DNA of 64,000 nt from Paraburkholderia aspalathi (GTDB lineage: Bacteria; Pseudomonadota; Gammaproteobacteria; Burkholderiales; Burkholderiaceae): the NCBI RefSeq assembly GCF_900116445.1, contig NZ_FPBH01000022.1:62001-126000 (forward strand). The letters run 5' to 3'. Positions 9,272 to 17,176 of the stretch are shown here, in pieces. Numbering within the stretch: the stretch's first letter is position 1; every line of letters starts with the position of its first letter. Both the position numbers and the translations under genes were made by a program. A model generated the notes under the pieces. It made no database searches. It had not been told where the DNA came from and worked only from the letters and a program-made list of their open reading frames with translations.

Positions 9272-9459
9272 GGACGACTCCTCTGAGTGCGGGAACGCGT
9301 CGCAAGCGGCATGCGCGATGCGTCGAGTGGAGTCAATGTAGCGAGGCGCACCAAACGAAGTTTCAATTAATCTGATATTTGCGGCGCATTTGAGAAGGTT
9401 TGAGATTTGCATCGGCGCGGCCGCGCAGCGACCTTCTACAAGGCATTCTCAACACAAGC

Positions 9460-10314
9460 TCAAGGCTTGTTTGGCGGACTGGAAGAGTTCGATGTATTCG
9501 GCGCCTTCGTCGTTTCGTTAAGCACGCGAAACTGCGCCTCAAGACCGCGCAAGGTCACCTGATCGCGCACCTGGTCGACGAAAATGCCGACGAACAGCGC
9601 CAGCATCAACACCGTCACCGCGCCTTTGACCGGCTGGCTCAGCGTCATCAGATCGAGCTTCGATGCGGACTTCGCGGCAAAGCCAAAGGCGAAGTCGACC
9701 AGCAGCAGAATGAACATCATCGGCGCGGCGAGCTTGGCGATGGTTTGCATCAGCGTGTCGGTCTGCGTCAGGACGAACGATTCGATGATGTTCGACACGT
9801 TCGGCCCCGCCGAGACGATCGGCCACCAGTGATACGACTCGTATAGCGTACCGAGCAGAAAGGTCATGCCGCCGAGCGCCCAGAACGCGACGGAGGCGAT
9901 TTGCCCCAGCAGCGTGGCAGTCGGCGTCGATTGCTCCTGGCGCGTGGGATTGGTGATCTGCACGTTGTTGTAGCCGGTCAGATCGTCGATATAGGTGCCC
10001 GCGCCCTCTGCGACCCAAAACACGACCGAGGCCGCGAAACCGATCACGAGTCCAATCAACGCCTCGCGCAAACCGACTTCCAGCAGCATGACGCCGTGCA
10101 GCGATTGCATGAAGGCGACGGGCTGACCGTACGCCACGTAGGAGCTGAACAGCAGCACGACTGCATTACGCACCACACCTTGCAGCAAACCGTCGGCAGT
10201 CGGCGGGAAAATGAACATTACGATGAACAGGCGCAGCGAGCACACGCCGATCAACGTGATGTAACCGACCAGCAGCGTGCCGAGTTGCGGTAGCGCGGAA
10301 AAGATATCGTTCAT
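9460..10314 (-). CDS. sctT: T3SS export-apparatus protein SctT (HrcT/HrpB8)
   Basis: A 284-residue FliR/SctT-family membrane protein with about six hydrophobic segments and the conserved GFAASVVFWVAEGAG and FLLGTLYESYHWWP regions. With SctR and SctS it forms the export gate in the inner membrane. The last 20 residues are Ser/Asn/Pro-rich. The start at 10314 overlaps the sctO stop by ATGA; a longer upstream frame is only read-through of sctO in another frame. A short ACAAGC/GCTTGT repeat covers the stop codon. Confidence 0.93.
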   Translation of the reverse strand: MNDIFSALPQLGTLLVGYITLIGVCSLRLFIVMFIFPPTADGLLQGVVRNAVVLLFSSYVAYGQPVAFMQSLHGVMLLEVGLREALIGLVIGFAASVVFWVAEGAGTYIDDLTGYNNVQITNPTRQEQSTPTATLLGQIASVAFWALGGMTFLLGTLYESYHWWPIVSAGPNVSNIIESFVLTQTDTLMQTIAKLAAPMMFILLLVDFAFGFAAKSASKLDLMTLSQPVKGAVTVLMLALFVGIFVDQVRDQVTLRGLEAQFRVLNETTKAPNTSNSSSPPNKP

Positions 10315-10838
10315 GCGGGCGCTCCACGCGCCTGAAAACGTCGCGCGAGCGCGGTTTCTTCGGCCTCCTCGTCGCTTGCATCGCTGGCCGCGTTTTCCTG
10401 AACGCGCCGGATATCGCGAATCCGTTCGCCGCACAGATCGATGCGGCCTTGATTCAGGGCGATCTCGCGTTGCGTCTGCGCGATCGCCGCAGTATTTTCC
10501 TGCACGGAGGCTTCGGCTTGCGCCAGTTCCGCTTCGAGCAGGCGCAGCCGGTCGTTCACCACCCCGATGTACAAACGGCAGTTGTTCAGGTCGTCGAGCG
10601 AGAACGGCTCGGTGCCCGTCATCATGCCGTCGATGCGATGCTGGTAGAACTGCAGCACGCCGGCTTCGTGCGCGACCTGGTCTGCCTTTGCATCGCGCGC
10701 GGCCTCGAGTTGCAGTTGCGCGTTGCGCTGCGCGGTAAGCGTCACGCGCAAAGTTTCGTCGAGACGCCGGCGGCGCGTACACGATCGCTCGAGTGCGACG
10801 ATGCGCCGTTGTTGCATGCCCATCGATCCTGCCGCCAT
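10311..10838 (-). CDS. sctO: T3SS stalk protein SctO (HrpB7)
   Basis: A 175-residue, highly charged, almost wholly helical protein with heptad-like spacing (VNDRLRLLEAELAQAEASVQEN), as expected of the SctO/FliJ-like coiled coil that links the SctN ATPase to the SctV export gate. Sequence conservation in this family is poor, so the assignment rests on size, coiled-coil character and its place between sctN and sctT, the hrpB6-hrpB7-hrpB8 order of Xanthomonas. Its ATG overlaps the sctN stop by one base (TAATG), and its stop overlaps the sctT start. Confidence 0.85.
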   Translation of the reverse strand: MAAGSMGMQQRRIVALERSCTRRRRLDETLRVTLTAQRNAQLQLEAARDAKADQVAHEAGVLQFYQHRIDGMMTGTEPFSLDDLNNCRLYIGVVNDRLRLLEAELAQAEASVQENTAAIAQTQREIALNQGRIDLCGERIRDIRRVQENAASDASDEEAEETALARRFQARGAPA

Positions 10839-12187
10839 TAGCCGAGCCCGCTGAGGTCGTATAGCAGCGCTTCCGTCTCGTTCGGCGCAGCGTAGTCGCC
10901 GGTGCGTTGCGACAGGAACGCCTTGATCGCGTCAGCCTTGGCGATGGCTTCATCGGCCAGCGGATTGGTGCCGGGCTGATATTCGCCGATCTGCAACAGC
11001 ATCTCCACCTCGCGATGCTTCGCCATCAATTCGCGAATCCGCGCCGCAGCCTGCACGTAGGCGTCCGGCACAACTTGCGGCATTACGCGCGACAAACTGC
11101 CGAGCACGTCAATCGCGGGGTACTGGTTCTTCGCCGCGATCTCGCGCGACAGAATCATGTGGCCGTCGAGAATGCCTCGCACTTCTTCAGCGATCGGATC
11201 GCTGCCGCTATCGTCTTCGGCGAGCACGGTGTAGAGCGCGGTGATCGAGCCGGTTTCGCCCATGCCCGCGCGTTCCAGCAAACGCGGCAATTCGGCGAAG
11301 ATGGACGGCGGGAAGCCGCGTCTTGCGGGCGGCTCGCCCGCCGCCAGACCGATCTCACGGCCGGCGCGCGCGAAACGCGTCAACGAGTCCATCATTAGCA
11401 GTACGCGCTGGCCACGGTCTCGGAAATACTCGGCAATTGCGGTCGCGACGTAGGCGGCTTTCGCGCGCTCCATCGACGAACGGTCCGACGTCGCGCATAC
11501 CACCACCGAGCGCGCCATGCCTTCCGGTCCGAGAATCAGTTCAACGAACTCGCGCACTTCGCGGCCGCGCTCGCCGATCAAAGCGATCACGTTGACGTCG
11601 CACGAAGCCCCGCGTGCGAACATGCCGAGCAAGGTACTTTTACCCACGCCAGCCGGCGCAAAGATGCCCATACGCTGGCCCTCGGCGAGCGTCATCATCG
11701 CGTCGACGGCGCGCACGCCGGTCGGCAACGGCGCCTCGATCATGCGGCGGCTCATCGGATCGGGCGGCGCAGCGAAAATCGGTCGTAGCGTATCGGAATG
11801 AATCGGCGGACCGCCATCCACAGGTTCGCCGAGACTATCGATCACGCGGCCCAGCAGCATGTCACCGACTTTCACCGCGAGCGAGCGGCCGAGGCCGATC
11901 ACCTGAGTCGAGCGCGAAATGTTTTCGAGGCGGGAGAACGGCGAAAGCAGCGCGACGTCGCGCGTGAAGCCGATCACCTCGGCATGCTGAAGCAAGGTGC
12001 CGTTCGGCGCGCGCAACTCGCACAACTCACCGAGCGACAGATCGAGACCGGCCACCTTGATCAGCGTGCCGATCACTTCCAGTACTTTGCCCGTGCGAGT
12101 CACACCCGGCACGGCGAGAATCTCGCGTTCGATCTCGTCGGTCAGCCGGTCGAAATCGACGGTTCGGGTGAGCCATGGCGTGCTCAT
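10838..12187 (-). CDS. sctN: T3SS ATPase SctN (HrcN)
   Basis: A 449-residue F1-type ATPase. The Walker A sequence is APAGVGKS (residues 177-184, Lys183), followed by the catalytic GERGRE (205-210) and the Walker B strand VLLMMDSLTRFA. The C-terminal domain matches those that contact cargo-chaperone complexes. It energises substrate unfolding and release at the cytoplasmic face. The start overlaps the sctL stop (ATGA at 12184-12187), so the genes are coupled. Confidence 0.97.
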   Translation of the reverse strand: MSTPWLTRTVDFDRLTDEIEREILAVPGVTRTGKVLEVIGTLIKVAGLDLSLGELCELRAPNGTLLQHAEVIGFTRDVALLSPFSRLENISRSTQVIGLGRSLAVKVGDMLLGRVIDSLGEPVDGGPPIHSDTLRPIFAAPPDPMSRRMIEAPLPTGVRAVDAMMTLAEGQRMGIFAPAGVGKSTLLGMFARGASCDVNVIALIGERGREVREFVELILGPEGMARSVVVCATSDRSSMERAKAAYVATAIAEYFRDRGQRVLLMMDSLTRFARAGREIGLAAGEPPARRGFPPSIFAELPRLLERAGMGETGSITALYTVLAEDDSGSDPIAEEVRGILDGHMILSREIAAKNQYPAIDVLGSLSRVMPQVVPDAYVQAAARIRELMAKHREVEMLLQIGEYQPGTNPLADEAIAKADAIKAFLSQRTGDYAAPNETEALLYDLSGLG

Positions 12188-13005
12188 GCAGCTTCCTCGT
12201 CATTGCGCGGGTCGTAGCCGTCGGCGTCGTTGTCGGCATCGGCTGACGCCGGTTCTTCGTCGTGCGCATCGGCCTCTTCGACCGAGCGTTTCAGCGCGCG
12301 CGACACGGCGCTGCGCATGGCGCGCAATTGTGTGTCGAGGCTCGCATCGACGGTGCCGAAGTCGGACTCGCAAACGCAACTGCCGGGATCGAGCCGTTTG
12401 TCCGCGATCACCGAGAGCGGAATCGGCTGGCCGAGATCGCGCCAGCGCGAGGCGAGCCGGTCGAAGGTGGCTTTGGCCTCGGCGTAGTCGTCGGGGTGAA
12501 CGGCGACACGCAAATAGGTCGCGCCCTCCACGATGCGGTCGACGGTCGCGAGCGCCCGTTCGAACAACGCCTCGTGACGCTCCACGCGCACGATCTGTTC
12601 GACCGCCGACGCCACGATCTGCGCGAGCCGCTCGCGCATACGGATCTGCAACTGGCTCTGCGCATCGGCGACGTCGGCGAGACGCTGCATCCAGTCGGCG
12701 AGCGCGCGATCGCAACCGTCGCGGTAGCCCTGTTCGCTGGCGGTGTCGTATTCGCGCTGCGCCTGCTCGGCGATTCCGGCGGCCTGCGCATGGCCTGCAT
12801 CGACGATGCGCGCCGCCTCGTCACGCGCGTCGGCGAGCAGCGCATCGCGTTCGGCTGCGAGCGCCGCATAGGCTGCGTCGATCGAAACGAGCTCGCCGAA
12901 GGTCGCGCGGGGAATCACATCCGCAGCCGCGCCGACTCGGGCGAACGAAGCGTTGGCATCGATTTCGCCAAAGGCGGAGCGCGCGTGCTTCAACCAAATA
13001 GCCAT
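12184..13005 (-). CDS. sctL: T3SS ATPase stator SctL (HrpB5/HrcL)
   Basis: A 273-residue HrpE/YscL/FliH-family protein. Residues from about 45 to 130 are Ala-rich and helical, the expected dimerising coil. The C-terminal half, including ILVRVERHEALFER-like and LRVAVHPDDY segments, fits the FliH C-terminal domain that binds SctN. The tail is unusually acidic (Glu/Asp-rich over the last 35 residues). It connects the ATPase to the SctQ sorting platform. Its first 16 bases overlap the end of sctK. Confidence 0.9.
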   Translation of the reverse strand: MAIWLKHARSAFGEIDANASFARVGAAADVIPRATFGELVSIDAAYAALAAERDALLADARDEAARIVDAGHAQAAGIAEQAQREYDTASEQGYRDGCDRALADWMQRLADVADAQSQLQIRMRERLAQIVASAVEQIVRVERHEALFERALATVDRIVEGATYLRVAVHPDDYAEAKATFDRLASRWRDLGQPIPLSVIADKRLDPGSCVCESDFGTVDASLDTQLRAMRSAVSRALKRSVEEADAHDEEPASADADNDADGYDPRNDEEAA

Positions 13006-13775
13006 GCAAACTCCGGTAGCAGGTCGGATAGACGCGCGAAGAGGCGTGCGGAGCCGGCAGCATCCAGCTCTTCAGGCACGGACGCGAGCCATGCGGGAGT
13101 GGGCAGCACGCGCGGCAATGCAAGCCTCAGCAGCGGAAACGGCACACGTGCGCTTTCGTTCGCGCCGCTTGCGCCGCTCGTTGTGTTCGTGCCGCCCAGA
13201 TCGCGCAACAGCAGCGCGCAGCCTTCTACCGCCAGCGTCCCGGCATCCAGCGCCGTCAACGGCGGCATCGCGGCGCGTGCGGCCAAACGCGCGATATCGG
13301 GCGCATCGGCGAGATGGGCGTCCTGCGTGAGACGGTCGATGCCCACACCCGTCCATTCCGACAGTTGCGATCGCGTGCGTTTGTCGATCAGACGACGCAC
13401 CTCGGCGCGCCGGAACGACAGCGCACGCATGCGCAGCACCTGCAGTGCGTGCTGGACCGGCAGCACATCGAGCAGCACGGCATTCGGCTGTACGGTACCC
13501 GCAGGCGTCGGTTTCAGCGCGGCTTGAGTGAGCGAAGCGAACGAAGGCGGCTTGACACCGACAGCATCAGCGAGAGCCTGAGAACAGGCTTGGACCGCCG
13601 CTGCACCGGCACGCTCGAGCGCGCCACGCCAATGTTCCAACTGCGCCGCGTTCGCGCCGAGCAACGCGGCGCTCCACGACGGATCGGCCCACTGCGCTGC
13701 AGTAGCGAGGTTGCGGCGATACGAATCGAGCGCCGCGGCCACCCGCATGAAAGGCAAATCGGTCGGCGCGTTCAT
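12990..13775 (-). CDS. hrpB4: T3SS sorting-platform protein HrpB4 (SctK position)
   Basis: A 261-residue protein in the hrpB4 position between sctJ and sctL. HrpB4 corresponds to SctK, the adaptor linking the SctQ pods to the SctD ring. Sequence conservation is weak; the visible features are a leucine-rich helical body and no membrane segment or signal peptide. The assignment rests mostly on synteny with Xanthomonas and Ralstonia hrp operons. Confidence 0.8.
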   Translation of the reverse strand: MNAPTDLPFMRVAAALDSYRRNLATAAQWADPSWSAALLGANAAQLEHWRGALERAGAAAVQACSQALADAVGVKPPSFASLTQAALKPTPAGTVQPNAVLLDVLPVQHALQVLRMRALSFRRAEVRRLIDKRTRSQLSEWTGVGIDRLTQDAHLADAPDIARLAARAAMPPLTALDAGTLAVEGCALLLRDLGGTNTTSGASGANESARVPFPLLRLALPRVLPTPAWLASVPEELDAAGSARLFARLSDLLPEFAWLFG

Positions 13776-13793
13776 CGTAGCCGCGTCGCCGGA

Positions 13794-14621
13794 TCAGTTC
13801 GCGGGGCGCAGACGGCGCAAACGCGCCAGCAATCCAGCGAAGCGGCCGCTCGCGGGCTCGCCCGTTCCAGTGCCACCCGCCTCGCCGCCCGGCCGTCCCG
13901 CCAGTACGCCACGGCGCGCCAACACCAGGAGCGCTGTGGCGGCCAGCACGACCACACCGGCCAACACGCCCATCAGCCACACCGGCATGCTATTGCTCTG
14001 CGGCAGTTGCGAGTATTCGACCGGGTCCGCCGCAACCGCGGTTACGCTGACCTGATCGTAGGTGAGCCCTTCCACGCTATGCATGACGAGCGTCTTGATC
14101 TGCGGCACCAGCGCGCCGATATCCGAGTCGCGCCGGTACTTGATGAACACCGCCGCCGACGAGGGCTTGATGGTCTGCGCCAACGGGTCGTTGTTCGGCA
14201 ACACGATCTGCACACGCGCGACCAGCACGCCGTCGATCTTCGATAAGGTCGACGACAACTCCTGCGACGTGCCGTAGATAAACCGCACACGTTCTTCGGT
14301 CGGCGTCGAAACCAGGCCGTCCTTCTTGAACAAAGCGCCGAGGTCGTCGAACTTGTTGTGCGGCAAACCGCGCGCGCGGAGCACTTCCATGGCGCGCACC
14401 ATCTGCGCGTCGTCGACGTCGAGCGACCAGGTCTTGCCCGCGTCCGACGTATCTTTCGACGCATCCACGCCGCGTTCCAGCAGCGCGACCACCATCTCGT
14501 TGACGTCCTGCTCGGACAGGTTGCCGTACAGCTCTTTCTTGCAGCCGCTCAGCGTCACGCATAACGCGAGTACGCAGAGTAACGGTGCGGCGCGGCGGCG
14601 GATCGGCAATCGGTCGAACAT
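13794..14621 (-). CDS. sctJ: T3SS inner-membrane ring lipoprotein SctJ (HrcJ)
   Basis: A 275-residue YscJ/FliF-family lipoprotein. The signal peptide ends in the lipobox LSGC with Cys27 as the lipid-attached residue, followed by the family sequence KKELYGNLSEQDVNEMVVALL. The YscJ fold runs to about residue 210, with a membrane helix near 215-238 and a short basic tail. It builds the inner-membrane ring with SctD. ATG 14621 gives a normal lipoprotein leader; ATG 14639 and GTG 14648 are in-frame alternatives with no better ribosome site. Confidence 0.93.
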   Translation of the reverse strand: MFDRLPIRRRAAPLLCVLALCVTLSGCKKELYGNLSEQDVNEMVVALLERGVDASKDTSDAGKTWSLDVDDAQMVRAMEVLRARGLPHNKFDDLGALFKKDGLVSTPTEERVRFIYGTSQELSSTLSKIDGVLVARVQIVLPNNDPLAQTIKPSSAAVFIKYRRDSDIGALVPQIKTLVMHSVEGLTYDQVSVTAVAADPVEYSQLPQSNSMPVWLMGVLAGVVVLAATALLVLARRGVLAGRPGGEAGGTGTGEPASGRFAGLLARLRRLRPAN

Positions 14622-14698
14622 GGTGGCGGCGTCTCGCATCGTATGCACAAGGTTCGCGAAGGCGCAGCGCCACGTTCAGGGTGGCGTGCGCAAGCGCG

Positions 14699-15097
14699 TT
14701 ACTGGTTCTTCATCAACGTTTCGATCGCCGACTTCGACGAATCCACCACGCCCATCTTCGCTTCCAGATCGAGCTGCGTGCTGGCAAGTTCGAGCGTCAT
14801 GCGAATCGTGCCCGCGCTCATCTCGTTCATCGTCATGTTCGGCGCCTGCTCGGCGAGTTGCAGCGCGTCGTTGACGGTGTGCTGCAGCTCGGCGTCCTGC
14901 GAGGCGACCAGCTTCGAGGCAACCGCGGTGCCATCCTGCTGCGGCGTGGCGGGCGCGCTCATCGGCGACTTCTGCATCAGCGACTGGAACTTGTCGGCCA
15001 TTTCAGGCGTGGTCTGCGCGGCCGGCGCGGCGCCCGCGCCTTGCGACATCTGCTCGAGCGAGGCTTGCAAGGCGGTCGTGGTGGCATTGACGGTCAT
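14699..15097 (-). CDS. hrpB2: T3SS inner rod / early substrate HrpB2 (SctI)
   Basis: A 132-residue HrpB2-family protein with a low-complexity N-terminal half and a conserved helical C-terminus (ELASTQLDLEAKMGVVDSSKSAIETLMKNQ, given here from residue 103 on). In Xanthomonas HrpB2 is secreted early and is needed for pilus assembly, and its export is switched off by SctU and HpaC. It is equivalent to the inner rod SctI. The start at 15097 follows a purine-rich region. It lies between hrpB1 and sctJ in the canonical order. Confidence 0.88.
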   Translation of the reverse strand: MTVNATTTALQASLEQMSQGAGAAPAAQTTPEMADKFQSLMQKSPMSAPATPQQDGTAVASKLVASQDAELQHTVNDALQLAEQAPNMTMNEMSAGTIRMTLELASTQLDLEAKMGVVDSSKSAIETLMKNQ

Positions 15098-15122
15098 GTG
15101 CGGCTCCGGAAACGGATGGAAA

Positions 15123-15731
15123 TCAGGCTCGCAGGAACGACTGGTGCGCGTAATCGGTTGTAGCCGGCGTGGCTGCTGTAGCCGGCGCGGGCGCAGCCGC
15201 GGCGGGCTGAACATCGGCCTCAGCGCCCTCAGCGGTTTCCGCATCGAACTCCGCCAGCGCCTCCAACGATTTCGGCGTGACGAACTGGCCGCCGGCGCGC
15301 TTCACCTTCATCGCGTTCAACAGGTCCTCGCGGGCTTCGAGCGCGCGCACCAGCGACTGCGTGTCGCGCGTCGGATTGTTTTCCATGGCTTCGGTCGCGC
15401 TTTGCTTCCAGTCCGGGTCGCCCTTCGCGGACAGGCAGAAGGCGAGCAGCGCCTTGGCGTAGCCGAAGCGCGGCGCGTTCTCGCCGACCTGGCGCAGCAC
15501 GTGGATGGCGTCGTCCCAGTGGCCGCGCACCATATGCAGGATGCCGTCGAGCGTGTCGATTTCGGCGACGCGCGGACGCAGCACGCGCAGCGCATCGAGC
15601 ACGAGTTCGATGTCGTACGGGTCGGCGGACACCTTCGGGAAGTTGCTGAGCAACGCGGTCGAAACGGTTTCGATCAGACCGCCGACGACATCGGGGCTGC
15701 AATTCATGTATTCCGGCGTGCTGACGGTCAT
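15123..15731 (-). CDS. hrpB1: HrpB1/HrpK family T3SS protein
   Basis: A 202-residue protein with a TPR-like helical N-terminal domain (VLDALRVLRPRVAEIDTLDGILHMVRG) typical of HrpB1. In Xanthomonas HrpB1 is a periplasmic protein of about 150 residues that binds peptidoglycan and is needed for secretion. Here an Ala/Pro-rich extension of roughly 45 residues follows the conserved part. CAGGAG upstream supports ATG 15731. It is the first gene of the minus hrp operon, under the hrpII box at 15839-15863. Confidence 0.85.
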   Translation of the reverse strand: MTVSTPEYMNCSPDVVGGLIETVSTALLSNFPKVSADPYDIELVLDALRVLRPRVAEIDTLDGILHMVRGHWDDAIHVLRQVGENAPRFGYAKALLAFCLSAKGDPDWKQSATEAMENNPTRDTQSLVRALEAREDLLNAMKVKRAGGQFVTPKSLEALAEFDAETAEGAEADVQPAAAAPAPATAATPATTDYAHQSFLRA

Positions 15732-15801
15732 GGCGATGGGCTCCTGACAGAAGCGTTGAGGTCGACCGTGCCGTTCGCAGCCGGTCGGGAAGGATGACGC
15801 A

Positions 15802-15863
15802 AACATAGCAACCGGCGCGCGGCGGCAGACCGTTGGACGCGAAGTGAGCGCATGGGATGCGAA
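15802..15863 (-). promoter_or_regulatory. hrpII/PIP box and -10 for the hrpB1 operon
   Basis: Read on the minus strand, a perfect TTCGC-N15-TTCGC occupies 15863-15839. After 31 bases comes TATGTT (15807-15802), fitting the YANNNT -10 sequence described for Ralstonia and Xanthomonas hrp promoters. It directs HrpB-dependent transcription of hrpB1 and the following genes. Confidence 0.85.
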
Positions 15864-15876
15864 GCCGGGTGTCCGC

Positions 15877-15938
15877 TTCGTAATGCGCGCGCCCGCTTCG
15901 CCTCACCCGGCACGGGGGCTCAGCGCGGGCGCTATCGT
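15877..15938 (+). promoter_or_regulatory. hrpII box and -10 for the sctU operon
   Basis: TTCG-N16-TTCG occupies 15877-15900; the first half is TTCGT rather than TTCGC, so it is perfect as an hrpII box but one base off the stricter PIP box. After 31 bases TATCGT lies at 15933-15938. The box is back-to-back with the hrpB1 box, only 13 bases apart. The 303-base gap between hrpB1 and sctU holds nothing else. Confidence 0.82.
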
Positions 15939-16034
15939 CAGGCGGGATATGCGGCCCTCGCCTCAGGCACGCTTCGTGAACGCGCCGCGTGCCCCGCCCG
16001 CCCACGCCCCTCCTCCCATCGCGACCGAGCCGAC

Positions 16035-17165
16035 ATGAGCGACGAAAAGACCGAAGAGCCAACCCAGAAAAAGCTGCGGGACGCGCGCAAGGACGGTCAG
16101 GTGTCCCGCAGCAGCGATTTGACCGATTCGATCTCGATGTCGGCGGTGGTGTTGTTGCTGATGGCGGGCGCGAGCCACTTTAGCGACGCGATGCGCGAAG
16201 CGGTGCTGATCGCCACGGGCTTCGTCAACGGCGACCATTCGCTGACCAATATGCAGACGCAGTTCTACAAGATCGGCGGCCTTGCGTTGTCGGCGATCGT
16301 GCCGTGCGTATGCATCGCGGCGCTCGCCGCGATCGCGGGTTCAATCGGCCAGGTCGGCATGCAGATCGCCACCAAGCCGATCACGCCCGATCCGAAGGCC
16401 GTCAGCCCGATGGCAGGCCTCAAGCGAATTTTCTCGGTTCGCACGCTGATCGAGTGCGCAAAGATGATCGTCAAGGCGGCGATCGTGTTCTGCGTGATGT
16501 GGCAGACCATCAAGTGGCTGTTTCCGCTGATCGTCGGCTCGTTGTATCAGCCGCTGCCGGAACTCGTACGGATGTTCTGGGACCTGCTGCTGAAGCTTTT
16601 CATGGTGGCCGCGGCAGTGTTCGTGCTGGTCGGCGCCGCGGACGTCAAGCTGCAAAGCTTCATGTTCCTCAAGAAGATGAAGATGTCGAAGGACGAGGTC
16701 AAACGCGAGCACAAGAATCAGGAAGGCGATCCACGCATCAAGGGCGAGCGGCGACGTCTCGCGCGCGAAATGCTGAACGCGCCACCGCAATCGAAAGTCG
16801 GCATGGCCAACATGATGGTGGTCAATCCCACCCACTATTCGGTCGCGGTGCGCTATGCGCCGGATGAACACCCGCTGCCGCGCGTGATCGCCAAAGGCAT
16901 GGACGAGAGCGCCGCCGAGCTGCGGCGCGCGGCCCGCGATGCGGGCGTGCCGATCATCGGTAATCCGCCGGTTGCGCGTGCGCTGTACAAGGTCGGCGTC
17001 GATCAGCCGATTCCCGAAGAGTTGTTCGAGACGGTCGCGGCGATTCTGCGCTGGGTCGATGCAATCGGCGTGCGGCGCGTGGAGGGCGATATGGCTGCCG
17101 ACGTCGATACACACGCCGATAGTACGCCCATGCATCCCTCCGGCCCGCCGCCCGCCCTCCACTGA
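16035..17165 (+). CDS. sctU: T3SS export switch protein SctU (HrcU)
   Basis: A 376-residue FlhB/SctU-family protein: N-terminal MSDEKTEEPTQKKLRDARKDGQV, four membrane segments up to about residue 210, then a cytoplasmic domain with the autocleavage motif Asn264-Pro-Thr-His267. Self-cleavage switches export from early (pilus/rod) to late (effector) substrates. The start at 16035 is the conserved family N-terminus, although the frame is open further upstream. First gene of the plus operon. Confidence 0.96.
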   Translation: MSDEKTEEPTQKKLRDARKDGQVSRSSDLTDSISMSAVVLLLMAGASHFSDAMREAVLIATGFVNGDHSLTNMQTQFYKIGGLALSAIVPCVCIAALAAIAGSIGQVGMQIATKPITPDPKAVSPMAGLKRIFSVRTLIECAKMIVKAAIVFCVMWQTIKWLFPLIVGSLYQPLPELVRMFWDLLLKLFMVAAAVFVLVGAADVKLQSFMFLKKMKMSKDEVKREHKNQEGDPRIKGERRRLAREMLNAPPQSKVGMANMMVVNPTHYSVAVRYAPDEHPLPRVIAKGMDESAAELRRAARDAGVPIIGNPPVARALYKVGVDQPIPEELFETVAAILRWVDAIGVRRVEGDMAADVDTHADSTPMHPSGPPPALH

Positions 17166-17176
17166 CGAGACCCACC

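Noticed and set aside
9454..9470. ACAAGC/GCTTGT inverted repeat at the sctT stop as a terminator
   Set aside because: Only six base pairs with no T-run; hrpB lies 188 bases on. Too weak to call.
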